This document shows, piece by piece, positions 16,748 through 26,510 of a stretch of DNA of 64,000 bases. The DNA lies in assembly GCA_003167495.1 (NCBI GenBank), contig PMSX01000050.1, forward strand, positions 24,718-88,717. Reading direction: 5' to 3'. Each line of letters opens with the position of its first letter. Position 1 is the stretch's first letter. The DNA is from Bryobacterales bacterium. Its GTDB lineage: Bacteria > Acidobacteriota > Terriglobia > Bryobacterales > Bryobacteraceae. The translations under genes and the position numbers were made by a program. The notes beneath the pieces were generated by a model. The model did not search any database, was not told the origin of the DNA, and worked only from the letters and a program-made list of their open reading frames with translations.

Positions 16748-17451
16748 GTGAACAACCGCCCAAATCGCATCACAGCTGGGGCATGGCCATCGACCTAGAC
16801 CGCTGCACCGGTTGTCAGGCGTGTGTGGCGGCGTGCCATGCGGAAAACAATCTGTCCGTTTCAGACGCGGCGTCGGCAGTTAAGGGGCGCACAGTGCATT
16901 GGATTCGCGTGGATCGCTACTATGAGGGCGAATTTCCGGATGTGCGCGTGAAGTATCGGCCAGTGTTGTGCCAGCAGTGCGATGAGGCGCCATGCGAGCC
17001 GGTGTGTCCGGTTTACGCTACGTATCACAACGATGAAGGTTTAAACATACAGGTGTACAACCGCTGCGTTGGTACACGATATTGCGGCAATAATTGCCCG
17101 TATTCGGTGCGTTTCTTTAACTGGTTCGACCCGGTGTGGGCTGAGCCCCTGCAACTGCAACACAATCCCGATGTTTCCATCCGTGAAGGCGGAGTGATGG
17201 AGAAGTGTACGTTTTGTGTGCAGCGCATCAACCGCGCGAAGGACAATGCGCGCACAGAAGGCCGACCAGTGAAAGATGGGGATGTGCAGACCGCCTGTGT
17301 GCAATCTTGCCCAGCGGAGGCAATGGTATTTGGAGATTTGAACGATCCAGAAAGCAGGGTCTCCCAGTTAGCCAAGAGTGGCCGTGCCACGCAGTTGCTG
17401 GGGGAACTCGGGACCAAGCCGAAGGTGTTTTACCTGGAGAGGGCTAAGTAG
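16744..17451 (+). CDS. actB2: ActB2: four-cluster ferredoxin-like subunit of alternative complex III
   Basis: The start is placed at ATG 16744, which overlaps the actB1 stop as ATGA, rather than four codons upstream. The 235 residues contain four cysteine groups of the DmsB/NrfC type: CTGCQACVAACH, CQQCDEAPCEPVCP, CVGTRYCGNNCP and CTFCVQRI with a closing CVQSCP. This suits a chain of iron-sulfur clusters. In ACIII this module links the quinol site in the membrane subunits to the cytochromes. No own signal peptide is seen, so it is probably co-exported with ActB1. Confidence 0.92.
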   Translation: MSEQPPKSHHSWGMAIDLDRCTGCQACVAACHAENNLSVSDAASAVKGRTVHWIRVDRYYEGEFPDVRVKYRPVLCQQCDEAPCEPVCPVYATYHNDEGLNIQVYNRCVGTRYCGNNCPYSVRFFNWFDPVWAEPLQLQHNPDVSIREGGVMEKCTFCVQRINRAKDNARTEGRPVKDGDVQTACVQSCPAEAMVFGDLNDPESRVSQLAKSGRATQLLGELGTKPKVFYLERAK

Positions 17452-17452
17452 T

Positions 17453-18763
17453 TTGGCGCCGGCCGCAGTTCCGTATCAGCAGGTTCGGGACGATTTGTGG
17501 CGTCCTTTAGCGGGCGCGAGCAAACGCTATACGCTGACGCTGGCGCTGCTAAGCGCGGTGGCATTGTGGGGTTTGATTGCGTGGGGTTATCAGATTCACA
17601 AGGGCATTGGCGTAGCTGGCATCCGCCGACCAGTGTTTTGGGGTTTCTACCTGGTCGATTTCGTATTCTGGATCGGCATCTCCCATGCGGGCACACTGAT
17701 CTCGGCGATTTTGCGACTGACTGACGCCGATTGGCGCAAACCGGTAACGAGGGCCGCGGAGGCGATTACGGTTTTCGCACTGATGATTGGAGGGATGTTT
17801 CCACTAATCCACTTAGGTCGAGTGTGGGTCTTTTACTGGCTGTTTCCCTACCCGAACTCCCGTTTGTTGTGGCCGAATTTCCGGTCGCCGCTGATGTGGG
17901 ACGTGATGGCGATTTCGACCTATCTGACTGGGAGTGTAATTTTTCTCTACCTCCCGCTGATTCCCGATGTGGCGCAACTGGCGGAAAACGCGAAGGGCTG
18001 GCGACTCCGCCTCTATCGGGCAATGGCACTCGGGTGGAGCGGCAGCGATCGAGAGTGGCATGCGCTTGAACGAGCCATGAAACTGATGGCGGGCATTATT
18101 CTAGCAGTGGCCGTGTCAGTTCATAGCGTGGTGGCTTGGGATTTTGCCATGGCCATTGCCCCCATGTGGCACAGCACTATTTTCGCGCCGTATTTTGTAG
18201 TGGGGGCGATTTTCAGCGGATTAGCAGGGCTGATCGTGGCGCTGAACATCATCCGCCGGACCATGCATTTGGAGCAATATCTGACGCCGCACCATTTCGG
18301 CAATCTGGCGAAACTGCTGCTGTTGATGAGCTTACTCTGGTTGTATTTCACGTTTTCGGAGCATCTCACAATTTGGTACGGCAACGAGCCCAAAGAAATG
18401 AATGTGTTTGGTGCGCGCCTGCAGGGACGCTTCTCGCCGGAGTTCTGGGTAATGGTGTTTGTGAACTTCGTGGTGCCATTTGTACTGCTGGGGATACGGC
18501 GATTACGCTCCATCAAGACCGCCACAATCGCTGCGATTGGAGTGCTGATCGGCATGTGGCTGGAGCGCTACCTGATTATTGTTCCGACGCTGAGCATGCC
18601 GCGCTTATCGGCGGCGTGGGGACGGTATTCGCCGAGTTGGGTGGAGATTTCAATTACGGTGGCTACGTTTGCCGCGATGGCTGCGCTCTACCTGGCATTC
18701 TCTAAACTCTTCCCAATCATCTCCTTGTGGGAGTTTGAACCGCATGGACAGGGGGAAGAGTGA
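17453..18763 (+). CDS. actC: ActC: NrfD/PsrC-like quinol-binding membrane subunit
   Basis: The best start is TTG at 17453, just after the actB2 stop and about 10 bases past GGAGAGG, giving 436 residues. The ORF track start lies inside actB2. About ten membrane helices are visible, with the NrfD-family patterns FWGFYLVDFVFWIGISHAGT and FPLIHLGRVWVFYW. In ACIII, ActC holds the quinol-oxidation site and passes electrons to the iron-sulfur chain of ActB. The stop overlaps the next start as GTGA. Most ACIII operons also carry a second NrfD-like gene, actF, which is absent here. Confidence 0.92.
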   Translation: MAPAAVPYQQVRDDLWRPLAGASKRYTLTLALLSAVALWGLIAWGYQIHKGIGVAGIRRPVFWGFYLVDFVFWIGISHAGTLISAILRLTDADWRKPVTRAAEAITVFALMIGGMFPLIHLGRVWVFYWLFPYPNSRLLWPNFRSPLMWDVMAISTYLTGSVIFLYLPLIPDVAQLAENAKGWRLRLYRAMALGWSGSDREWHALERAMKLMAGIILAVAVSVHSVVAWDFAMAIAPMWHSTIFAPYFVVGAIFSGLAGLIVALNIIRRTMHLEQYLTPHHFGNLAKLLLLMSLLWLYFTFSEHLTIWYGNEPKEMNVFGARLQGRFSPEFWVMVFVNFVVPFVLLGIRRLRSIKTATIAAIGVLIGMWLERYLIIVPTLSMPRLSAAWGRYSPSWVEISITVATFAAMAALYLAFSKLFPIISLWEFEPHGQGEE

Positions 18764-19272
18764 CTCTCTATCTGACTGGGAGGTTTGCGGAGAAAGACGC
18801 AGTGATTGGGGCGATCGAGCAGCTTAAGGCGAGCGGTTATGGACCGGATGATCTGACCGTTTTTTCGGATGAGCCCGTCGAATTCCCGCAAGGTGTACTG
18901 GACCGCAAGAGCCATATGTCGTTGGTGGCAGTGTCAGGCGCGGCGACGTTTTTTGTGCTCGCGGTAGCATTTGTGTATTTCACGCAATACAACTATCCCC
19001 TGGTCACGGGAGGGATGCCGATTTTCTCTTTCTGGCCCACGGGCGTGATCTTCTATGAGATGACAATGCTGGGGGCAATTCTGACAACGCTGGGCTGGTT
19101 CATTTGGGAGAGTGGATTACTTCGGAGGGACAAAAGCGTTCCGGTTCCCGCGATTGAGCCTGAAACGATTTGCCTGCGGGTGCGGTGCGCGGCGGAACAG
19201 TTCGAGACGGTCGCCGCGGTTTTAGAGAACGCCGGCGCAAAGAATGTGGCCAAGCTCGAGAAGGCTGCATGA
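18760..19272 (+). CDS. actD: ActD: DUF3341 membrane subunit of alternative complex III
   Basis: The GTG start at 18760 overlaps the actC stop. The 170 residues match the DUF3341/ActD layout: a short N-terminal alpha/beta domain (LTGRFAEKDAVIGAIEQLKASGY), two membrane helices near residues 48-67 and 85-115, and a C-terminal ferredoxin-like stretch. ActD is a structural subunit that packs against ActC. It is translationally coupled to both neighbours by overlapping start and stop codons. Confidence 0.9.
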   Translation: MTLYLTGRFAEKDAVIGAIEQLKASGYGPDDLTVFSDEPVEFPQGVLDRKSHMSLVAVSGAATFFVLAVAFVYFTQYNYPLVTGGMPIFSFWPTGVIFYEMTMLGAILTTLGWFIWESGLLRRDKSVPVPAIEPETICLRVRCAAEQFETVAAVLENAGAKNVAKLEKAA

Positions 19273-19604
19273 AGTATTTTCTTGCGGTGCTTGCGATGGT
19301 GACTCTTCTCCAGGCAGCAGATTCGGAAGCCCAAAAGACGCACTTAGCGGTGGGGCGTGATCTTTACCGCGAGAACTGCTCGGTTTGTCATGACATCGAT
19401 AAGGACAAAGCACATTCGCACAAGCTTGGCCCGAGCTTGAATCACTTATTTAAGAATGAAACGCTGCCCTTGAGCCACGGCAAGCCGACCCGGCAGTACG
19501 TAGAAGTGAGGATCAAATTTGGCGGCGCGATTATGCCTGCATTCGGCAAGCGCCTGACGCCGGACGAAATTACGGCCTTGATCGACTATATCGATTCGAA
19601 GTAA
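19269..19604 (+). CDS. actE: ActE: monoheme cytochrome c subunit of alternative complex III
   Basis: ATG at 19269 overlaps the actD stop (ATGA). The 111-residue product has a signal peptide (MKYFLAVLAMVTLLQAADS), one heme site CSVCH near residues 38-42, and the Met ligand in GGAIMPAFGKRL near 90. The product is a small class I cytochrome c. In ACIII, ActE sits at the periplasmic side and hands electrons to the terminal oxidase or a soluble carrier. No cytochrome oxidase genes follow, so the partner oxidase is encoded elsewhere. Confidence 0.9.
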   Translation: MKYFLAVLAMVTLLQAADSEAQKTHLAVGRDLYRENCSVCHDIDKDKAHSHKLGPSLNHLFKNETLPLSHGKPTRQYVEVRIKFGGAIMPAFGKRLTPDEITALIDYIDSK

Positions 19605-19630
19605 ATTTCTTGGCCCCTCTAAATCGCGCT

Positions 19631-20272
19631 TCACGGTAGAAGTCGCGTTTGTGCTACCAGTTGACTCAGACGGTTCTTCACATCAGGCCATTCTTGGGCG
19701 AGGATTGAGTAGCGCACTGAATCGCGAGCGGTAAAGTCCGTAGCCATTCTATGTGCACGGAGTATTCCCTCAAACCTCCCACCTATCCGTTCAAGTGCTG
19801 CGCGTGAACGGGCGTTGCGCGCGTCTGTGTGAAAGCAGACGCGAAGAACCTCCCAAGACTCAAAGGCATGGGTCAACATGAGGAGTTTGGCCTCCGTGTT
19901 CGCCCCGGTGCGGATTGCTGAACGAGTCAGCCACGTGTGACCGATCTCACACACATCCGGGAAATGGCGGCCATGGCGCGCGGCGCCTTCGGGCCAAGCC
20001 CATTGTTCTAAATTCCAGAAGCGAGTGGAGCCGACGACCTCGCTGTCACTCACACGCACAATTGCGAATGGGAACGCAGTTCCGGCGTCTCGCCAAGCTA
20101 GAGCGGTTTCGATATATCTGTCTACCGCGATCTTGCCCTGTGGCACGGGACTCCACTTATAAAGGGATGGGTCGGTTGCCGAGGCGGCTACTAGAGCATT
20201 AGCGAAACTGTGGTTCAACGGTTCAAGACGAACCAGCTTGCCCGAAAGTGCAAAAAGACTTTTTGTTCCCAT
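19631..20272 (-). CDS. GNAT family N-acetyltransferase, RimJ/RimL type
   Basis: The 213 residues start with LVRLEPLNHSFANALVAA and run through the GNAT fold, with an acetyl-CoA-loop-like region around WLTRSAIRTGANTEAKLLML and NARSRAALERIGGRFEG near the C-terminus. That end motif is typical of RimJ/RimL-like enzymes that acetylate protein N-termini or small amines. The usual acceptor-specific residues are not informative. It is convergent with actE, 26 bp away, and stands alone. Confidence 0.85.
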   Translation of the reverse strand: MGTKSLFALSGKLVRLEPLNHSFANALVAASATDPSLYKWSPVPQGKIAVDRYIETALAWRDAGTAFPFAIVRVSDSEVVGSTRFWNLEQWAWPEGAARHGRHFPDVCEIGHTWLTRSAIRTGANTEAKLLMLTHAFESWEVLRVCFHTDARNARSRAALERIGGRFEGILRAHRMATDFTARDSVRYSILAQEWPDVKNRLSQLVAQTRLLP

Positions 20273-20319
20273 CTGTAGCGGATTGAACAGGCGGTGGGCA
20301 GCGCACCACCTTTGCTAGT

Positions 20320-20700
20320 CTACTGGGCGTTCTTCAATTCCACAACCATCACTTCAATTGGCTCCTTCCCGACATTGACATCGGCGTGCATGGTGCCTGG
20401 CTTGCTCGTCGTCAGCCAGTAGGCCTTGCCAACCTCCCAATGGTTCATTTCGCTTTCGCCGGTTTGTTGGACAATTTTCATGTCGCCGCCGACAAGCGGT
20501 ATGATCACGCGCGGGTGTTCGTGGCGATGCATAGCAAGAGGCGCGTTGGGCGTGACAGTAGCTTTCCAGACGCGGACGTCGCTGTTCTCAAACTGGGGGA
20601 TACGGACAGTGCCGCCGGTTTGGCCCGTGGGCGTGGCCGCACCGCCGCTCGCCAGCAAAAGAATAGCCGCCGCCGCAACACTACCCCAAAACGTTTTCAT
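20320..20700 (-). CDS. Secreted cupin-domain protein
   Basis: This 126-residue protein has a signal peptide (residues 1-22) and a small cupin fold, with MHRHEHPRVIIPLVGGDMKIV providing the metal-binding His cluster and a later TMHADVNVG strand. The function is unknown; single-domain periplasmic cupins vary widely. The start is 2 bp past the stop of ftsZ on the same strand, so it is probably transcribed from the end of the dcw cluster. I know of no established role in division. Confidence 0.75.
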   Translation of the reverse strand: MKTFWGSVAAAAILLLASGGAATPTGQTGGTVRIPQFENSDVRVWKATVTPNAPLAMHRHEHPRVIIPLVGGDMKIVQQTGESEMNHWEVGKAYWLTTSKPGTMHADVNVGKEPIEVMVVELKNAQ

Positions 20701-20702
20701 GT

Positions 20703-21926
20703 TCAGGCTCCCGCCGCGCGACGCTGCTTGCGCAGAATGGCCGGCATTTCGTAATCATCATCGCTGAGCAAATCTTGCTGCGCCAGCGCGGGTTCAGGCT
20801 CAGGCTCGACCGCAGCGGGGACGAAAGGCTCTGGATCGGCCACATATGCCGGCTCTTGTTGTGGCATCGGAGGTGGCATTGTGGACACTTCGGCGCCGAT
20901 AGTTGGACTAAAGGGGAAGTGTGAACCGCGGCGATCGATCTCCGGCAGCGAATCGCGCTGAAAGCCTGTGGCGATGACCGTCACCTTCACATCCTTGCCC
21001 ATGCGCTCATCCATCACCACGCCGAAGTTGATTTGGACATCCTCATTCTTTGTAGCGGCGCGAATGAGGTTGCATGCTTCATTCACATCATGAATGCCAA
21101 GCTCGCTAGACGCCGTAATGTTGATCAAAACGCCGCGCGCACCAAGCACACCGCCCTCTTCCATCAGCGGACTATTAATAGCCTTCTGCGCCGCTTCGAC
21201 AGGGGCGTTATCGCCAGAGGCGATGGCCGTACCCATCATGGCGTAACCCATGCCGAGCATGATGGTGCGGATATCGGAAAAGTCGCGGTTGATGATGCCG
21301 GGTGTTGTGATGATGTCGGCAATGCCCTGCACAGCTTGCCGGAGAACATCGTCGGCCATGCGGAACGCGTCCATGAACTTAGCGCCTTTGGGCACCAAGG
21401 CCAGCAGCTTTTCATTCGGGATGCTGATGACGGTATCGCAGCAGCCGGCCAGCTCGGCCAATCCTCGCTCAGCTTGGCGCATGCGGCGCGGCCCTTCAAA
21501 AGAGAACGGCTTGGTGACAACCGCGACTGTGAGGGCGTTGAGCTCTTTGGCAAGAGACGCCACCACAGGCGCAGCGCCAGTGCCCGTGCCACCTCCGAGT
21601 CCGGCCGTGACAAAGACCATGTCCGCGCCTTCGAGAATCTCGATGATCTGCTCCGTGTCTTCGAGAGCAGCTTGACGCCCGACGGCCGGGTCGGCGCCCG
21701 CGCCCAAACCGCTGGTGAGTTTTTTCCCAACCGCGAGTTTGTTGGCCACCGGCGAGGCTGCCAGGGCCTGCTTATCGGTATTGAGAATGAAGAATTCAAT
21801 GCCGCTCAGACCTTCCTGCAACATCCGGCCGACCGCGTTTGACCCGCCGCCGCCCACGCCTACAACCTTAATGCGTGTGCCTAGATTTACTTCCTCGGCC
21901 ATGAGGAACTTCAGATCGTCTGCCAT
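20703..21926 (-). CDS. ftsZ: Cell division protein FtsZ
   Basis: The 407-residue tubulin homologue has [15 protein letters not shown] near 21-35, the tubulin signature GGGTGTG at 111-117, and the T7 catalytic loop NRDFSDIR near 213-220. A Pro- and acid-rich linker leads to the C-terminal peptide [14 protein letters not shown], a variant of the D-x-PAFLR-type tail that binds FtsA. FtsZ polymerises with GTP into the division ring. AAGGGAG lies about 10 bases before the ATG. It is the last core dcw gene, 22 bp after ftsA. Confidence 0.98.
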   Translation of the reverse strand: MADDLKFLMAEEVNLGTRIKVVGVGGGGSNAVGRMLQEGLSGIEFFILNTDKQALAASPVANKLAVGKKLTSGLGAGADPAVGRQAALEDTEQIIEILEGADMVFVTAGLGGGTGTGAAPVVASLAKELNALTVAVVTKPFSFEGPRRMRQAERGLAELAGCCDTVISIPNEKLLALVPKGAKFMDAFRMADDVLRQAVQGIADIITTPGIINRDFSDIRTIMLGMGYAMMGTAIASGDNAPVEAAQKAINSPLMEEGGVLGARGVLINITASSELGIHDVNEACNLIRAATKNEDVQINFGVVMDERMGKDVKVTVIATGFQRDSLPEIDRRGSHFPFSPTIGAEVSTMPPPMPQQEPAYVADPEPFVPAAVEPEPEPALAQQDLLSDDDYEMPAILRKQRRAAGA

Positions 21927-21948
21927 ATCGTTTACACTCCCTTCCTGC

Positions 21949-23145
21949 TTACTTGACTGCGGAACCAGATACGCTGGTCGACGTTCTCTTCCAATCTCGT
22001 TTCAATTTCAACCGTCCGGAATACATCGCCAATCCGCCAGCCGTGGTCCACGTGGGATTGTCGAGTTCAGCGGGCCAGTCTTCAATGCCCAGGGCCAAAC
22101 CTTTACGCGCCTGACAGTGTATGATGCGCTCGGCCACGTCGCACATGCCGGGCAACAGGGCGCCGCCGCCCGTTACAACGACGCCTTCTAACAGGTTCTG
22201 CTCCATGCCCAAGCGCAGCACCTCTTCATAAACCCGTTCGAAAATCTGCTCAGCGCGCGCTTCCAGAATTTCGTTCAACTGCCGGCAACTGGCTTCGCGG
22301 ATGCCGCGGCCATCGGCCGAAGGCAACTCAACCAGTGTATTTTCGGGCGCCGAATCGGCGATGGCCGAACCGAATTCACGCTTCAATCCTTCGGCGAAAT
22401 CGACGTTCACTTTGAACAGACGCGCCACATCGCGAGTGAAATGGTCCGCGCCAATGGGCAGGCTCGTGGCCAGCAGCAAAGAATCGCCATCGTAGATCAC
22501 AACTTCCGTGGACTGTGCGCCGATATCGACTATGACAGCGCCCCGCGCGCGATCTTCCGGCAAGACCGAAGCATAAGCGGCGGCAATGCCTTCGAAAACA
22601 GACTCTTCCACAGCCAGATGGGAACGGTGAACCGCCGACACAATGGCTTGATGCTCATGCAGCGAGACGGTGACAACCAGGATATTCGCTTCCAAGCGCG
22701 CGCCGAGGATTCCTTTAGGATTGCGATAACCGGAGCGGCCGTCGAGAGTAAAGTCCTGCGGGCAGATTTGCAGAATCTCACGGTCTTCTTCGAGGCGCAC
22801 GCGAGCGGCGAGTTCCACAGCGTACTTTAAATCTCCGGGTTCGATCTCACGCCGCCTGCCGAACTCATAGATGCCGCGGCTATTGACGCCGGCGACGCAA
22901 CCACCTACGCCAATCAACGCTGAGTCAGGCGAGGCCTGCGCTTTTCTCTCCGCTTCGTGTAAAGCGACACGAATACTCTCGGCCAGCGCTTCCTGGTCTC
23001 CCAGGCGCGCTTTGGTCCAGGCTTGGACAGGAGCTTCGCCATAGCCCAAAAAGCGCGTGCTGAAGTCTTCCAACGCGCAGATAACAACGCGCGTGCTGCT
23101 GCTGCCCAGATCCAGACCAACGGCCAATTTGGTTTTACTGCTCAA
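21949..23145 (-). CDS. ftsA: Cell division protein FtsA
   Basis: This 398-residue actin-fold ATPase opens with [17 protein letters not shown] (phosphate 1) and has [18 protein letters not shown] (phosphate 2) and [14 protein letters not shown] (adenosine region). The 1C domain characteristic of FtsA lies between the first two motifs. The C-terminus is basic and could act as the membrane-targeting helix (LKLKRDWKR), though it is less clearly amphipathic than in model proteins. FtsA tethers FtsZ to the membrane. Its start overlaps the ftsQ stop by 11 bp. Confidence 0.96.
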   Translation of the reverse strand: MSSKTKLAVGLDLGSSSTRVVICALEDFSTRFLGYGEAPVQAWTKARLGDQEALAESIRVALHEAERKAQASPDSALIGVGGCVAGVNSRGIYEFGRRREIEPGDLKYAVELAARVRLEEDREILQICPQDFTLDGRSGYRNPKGILGARLEANILVVTVSLHEHQAIVSAVHRSHLAVEESVFEGIAAAYASVLPEDRARGAVIVDIGAQSTEVVIYDGDSLLLATSLPIGADHFTRDVARLFKVNVDFAEGLKREFGSAIADSAPENTLVELPSADGRGIREASCRQLNEILEARAEQIFERVYEEVLRLGMEQNLLEGVVVTGGGALLPGMCDVAERIIHCQARKGLALGIEDWPAELDNPTWTTAGGLAMYSGRLKLKRDWKRTSTSVSGSAVK

Positions 23146-23989
23146 ATCTCTTATCCCCTACTGCTGTAATCACGCCATCTACCCGCAGATCAAGCGTCGT
23201 GGCGTCTGGACGCTTCTCTCTGATTTCGCTATAGTTCGCCAAGAAATTGCGCAGCCTCTCGGCGTAGTTTTCTTCTCCCAGCATCAAATTCACAACTTGA
23301 TTACCCACGTGCTCGGCCACTATAAGGTTGTTGGGGTCGGAGGCGTCGACCTCCGAGACTTGTGCTCCCAATGGGCCGATCTCGCTCAGCAAGGCAGTGG
23401 CTCGCATCACGCGGGCGCGCCGGCCTTCGATAGATTCGTTCTCGCGCAAGCCAGAGATGACTGGGAGAGTAAACTTGGCGGCTACGCGCGGACGCAGAAT
23501 ATGCCCGTAGCGATCGATCAACGCCAGCCTGGCCACACCGTCGACGTTGTGAGCCTGTGACAGGCGGACAAAGGCCACGGGTTCGCGCTCGTGAATGGCC
23601 ACTTTCAGCGTGTCCGGCCATACCTTCGAAACAGCCGCATCCTGCACCCAATCGATCGCAAGCAATTGCTCGCGCCGGGCTTGTAGCGGAACCAGATAAA
23701 GACTCCGCCCGAAGTCTTGTGCGAAGACGTGACGGACTTGGGAAGCTGACGCATAATGAACTCCCTCCACTACCAGATTTGGACTTTGCCCTGCCAACTC
23801 TTCCGCTTCCGCCACACGGAAACGGTCGTCTTTGATCAAAAATTCTTCTGCCAGATGCCATGCGAACAAAGAACCCACCATGAGGACGATGCCGGTAAAC
23901 AGCCAAAACGCCAAGCGGCCCCAATGCATGCCGGCGAACAAGCTTGGAGTCGCATTTGCATCGTCGATAGGTAATCTGCGGCGCGCCAA
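23135..23989 (-). CDS. ftsQ: Cell division protein FtsQ
   Basis: The 284 residues follow the FtsQ/DivIB layout: a cytoplasmic N-terminus, one membrane helix near 30-48 (LAFWLFTGIVLMVGSLFAW), a POTRA domain (LVVEGVHYASASQVRHVF to VWPDTLKVAIHEREPVAF), and the beta domain with VDASDPNNLIV. FtsQ links the early divisome to FtsL and FtsB in the periplasm. Its start directly abuts the murC stop, with no murB or ddl in between as found in many other phyla. Confidence 0.93.
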   Translation of the reverse strand: MARRRLPIDDANATPSLFAGMHWGRLAFWLFTGIVLMVGSLFAWHLAEEFLIKDDRFRVAEAEELAGQSPNLVVEGVHYASASQVRHVFAQDFGRSLYLVPLQARREQLLAIDWVQDAAVSKVWPDTLKVAIHEREPVAFVRLSQAHNVDGVARLALIDRYGHILRPRVAAKFTLPVISGLRENESIEGRRARVMRATALLSEIGPLGAQVSEVDASDPNNLIVAEHVGNQVVNLMLGEENYAERLRNFLANYSEIREKRPDATTLDLRVDGVITAVGDKRFEQ

Positions 23990-25369
23990 TTATGCTCCAC
24001 CTCGCAGTGTTTCCAAAATCTTTTCGGCGGCCTGCGAAACACTGCCTGCGCCGAGCGTCACAATCAAATCTCCTGGAGCGGCAGCGGATGCAATGGCGGC
24101 CACTCCTTCGTCCATAGTGGCCGCGTAATTCGCTGAACGGTGTCCGAAAGAACGGATTTTCTCCACCAGGGCTTGCGCGGTGACTCCTTCAATCGCCGGC
24201 TCAGAGGCGGCGTAGATATCCAAAAGGTACAAGCTGTCGGCCTGGTTGAAAGCGCCGGCGAAATCGTCCATCAAAAACTTGGTGCGCGAAAAGCGATGGG
24301 GCTGAAACAGCACGTGGATCTTCTTGTAGGGACCCAAGCGAGCTGCCGCGAGCGTAGCCTTCACTTCGGTGGGATGGTGGCCGTAATCGTCCAACACGGT
24401 AATGCCGTTTTCGACACCGCGCACGGAGAAACGGCGGTCCACACCACTGAAGGCTGCCAGGCCTTCGCGAATCTGTGCTACGGAGGCGTCCATTTCCAAA
24501 CCAATGCCAGCAGCGGCCGTAGCATTCAAGACGTTGTGAAGGCCGGGCGAGTTCAGGTGAAAATCTCCCAACTCGGTGCCATGCCTGCGCAACGAAAAGT
24601 CACTGCCAGCGGGGCCGAGGCGGACGTTCAGAATCTCCAAATCCACTTGCGCCGCACGGCCATAAGTAATAGTGCGCCGCCGAATGTTGGGGAAGATTTT
24701 TTGAATATTCTCGTCTTCCATACACAGAACCGCAGCTCCATAGAAGGGCACCTTGTTTACGAACTCAGTAAAAGCGGTTTGAATTTCTTCGAGCGAAGCG
24801 TAGTGATCCAGATGTTCGCGGTCGATATTCGTCACCACCGCCAAAATGGGCGCGAGTTTGAGGAATGAGCCATCGCTTTCGTCGGATTCTACGACGAGGA
24901 TGGTGCTCTTACCGACTCGCGCATTCGAACCCTGCATAGCGGCGACGCGCCCGCCCACGACGACTGTGGGATCGAGGTTGGCCGTATTCAAAATCGAAGC
25001 CACCATGGACGTGGTGGTAGTCTTGCCGTGGCTGCCCGCGATAGCGATACCGAACTTCAAGCGCATGAGTTCCGCCAAAAGTTCGCCGCGCGGAATAACA
25101 GGAATTTGAAGACGACGCGCCTCTGCCACCTCCGGATTGGCCGGATCAAGGGCGGACGTGACGACCACCGCTTTGGCGCCGGCGACATTTTCGGCGCGAT
25201 GACCCACCTGGACGGTAGCGCCCAGTTTGGTGAGCCGTTCCGTTATCGGGCTCAATTTGGCGTCCGATCCAGAAACCTGGTATCCGAGAGTGAGTAGAAC
25301 TTCAGCGATCGCACTCATTCCAATGCCCCCGATGCCAACGAAGTGGACGTGCTGGGGCTTAAAAAACAT
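23990..25369 (-). CDS. murC: UDP-N-acetylmuramate-L-alanine ligase
   Basis: The 459 residues begin with HFVGIGGIGMSAIAEVLL, the UDP-binding Rossmann region of MurC. The ATP loop IAGSHGKTTTTSM lies near 106-118, and DDYGHHPTEVKATLAAAR is the typical C-terminal ligand site. It adds L-Ala to UDP-MurNAc, the first peptide step of peptidoglycan synthesis, in the cytosol. It lies between murG (56 bp upstream) and ftsQ (abutting). Confidence 0.98.
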   Translation of the reverse strand: MFFKPQHVHFVGIGGIGMSAIAEVLLTLGYQVSGSDAKLSPITERLTKLGATVQVGHRAENVAGAKAVVVTSALDPANPEVAEARRLQIPVIPRGELLAELMRLKFGIAIAGSHGKTTTTSMVASILNTANLDPTVVVGGRVAAMQGSNARVGKSTILVVESDESDGSFLKLAPILAVVTNIDREHLDHYASLEEIQTAFTEFVNKVPFYGAAVLCMEDENIQKIFPNIRRRTITYGRAAQVDLEILNVRLGPAGSDFSLRRHGTELGDFHLNSPGLHNVLNATAAAGIGLEMDASVAQIREGLAAFSGVDRRFSVRGVENGITVLDDYGHHPTEVKATLAAARLGPYKKIHVLFQPHRFSRTKFLMDDFAGAFNQADSLYLLDIYAASEPAIEGVTAQALVEKIRSFGHRSANYAATMDEGVAAIASAAAPGDLIVTLGAGSVSQAAEKILETLRGGA

Positions 25370-25425
25370 TTCTTGCCACTATTGTTTCGGCTTTATTGTC
25401 TGGTGTCAAATAAAAACCCATATTT

Positions 25426-26508
25426 TTATAAGCGGGGCTTACTCTGGGCCGCTTCTTCCAGTACCATAGCGGCGCGGTCGGCCGCGCCAGGATGGGCAAA
25501 CTGTCGTACTTGTTGGCGCATGGCGGCCAGCATTTCGGGTTTGCCGCGCAGATCGTCTACTTCGCGAAACAGGCGCTCGCCGCTCATTTCCGAATCCAGA
25601 ACCATGCGCGCCGCAGCGGCATTTACCAGCGTTTTCGCGTTTTCTTTCTGATGGTCGTCGGCGGCGAAGGGCAGCGGCACCAAGATGGACGCCATGCCCG
25701 CGGCGGCAATTTCGTTGACGCCGCCCGCACCGGCGCGGCCCACCACGATATCCGCGCCCGAGAAAGCAGCCGCCATGTCTTTGATGAAGGGCACAACTTC
25801 GCCGGCAACGCCGGCAAAGGTGAACTCGCGGGCCAGGGATTCATGCTCGGCGGCGCCCGTCTGATGAACAATGCGCACCTGCAGCCGGCTTGCGCGGAAA
25901 TAGGGCCAGCTTTCTTTGGAAGCCCGATTTAACGTGCGCGCCCCGCGGCTGCCGCCGGTGATCAGAACCGTAAATTGCTGGCTCGGCTTGTGAGTGAGAG
26001 CGAAAAACTCGGGCCTCACGGGCAGACCTGTCACTTCAGCTCGATCGGCGGGAAACCAGCGACGGGCGGCTTCGAAACCGAGCAAAGCACGATAAACACG
26101 CTTGGCCATTTTGCGATTGGCGAAGCCCGGAACGGAATTGGGCTCCATAATAACGAGCGGAATTCCAGCGAGCGCGGCGGCGAGCATCACGGGTCCAGCC
26201 ACATATCCACCCATGCTGAACACGGCTTGCGCACCGAACTTGCGCAACAGACTCCAGGCTGCAGCAATGCCACCCGGCAACTGCGCCGCGCTGCGGATTT
26301 GCTTGGCTAGCCCCACGCGATTTAAACCGCTGCTGCGTACAAATTGAATATCAAAACCAGACTCTGGAACAAGGCGCGCCTCCATGCCCTCTTGGGTGCC
26401 GATGAAGAGTAACCGATGGCCGCGCGCTTGCAAAACGCGCGCCACAGCCAGAGCGGGAAAGACATGCCCGCCCGTACCGCCACCAGTCAAAACGAACGAA
26501 TAGGCCAT
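25426..26508 (-). CDS. murG: UDP-GlcNAc:lipid I N-acetylglucosaminyltransferase MurG
   Basis: At 360 residues with GGGTGGHVFPALAVARVL at the N-terminus, ITGGSRGARTLNRA near the middle, and GRAGAGGVNEIAAAG with HQKENAK in the donor site, this is a complete MurG of the GT28 family. It converts lipid I to lipid II on the inner face of the membrane. The gene starts 2 bp after the ftsW stop, consistent with one transcript. Confidence 0.98.
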   Translation of the reverse strand: MAYSFVLTGGGTGGHVFPALAVARVLQARGHRLLFIGTQEGMEARLVPESGFDIQFVRSSGLNRVGLAKQIRSAAQLPGGIAAAWSLLRKFGAQAVFSMGGYVAGPVMLAAALAGIPLVIMEPNSVPGFANRKMAKRVYRALLGFEAARRWFPADRAEVTGLPVRPEFFALTHKPSQQFTVLITGGSRGARTLNRASKESWPYFRASRLQVRIVHQTGAAEHESLAREFTFAGVAGEVVPFIKDMAAAFSGADIVVGRAGAGGVNEIAAAGMASILVPLPFAADDHQKENAKTLVNAAAARMVLDSEMSGERLFREVDDLRGKPEMLAAMRQQVRQFAHPGAADRAAMVLEEAAQSKPRL

Positions 26509-26510
26509 GG

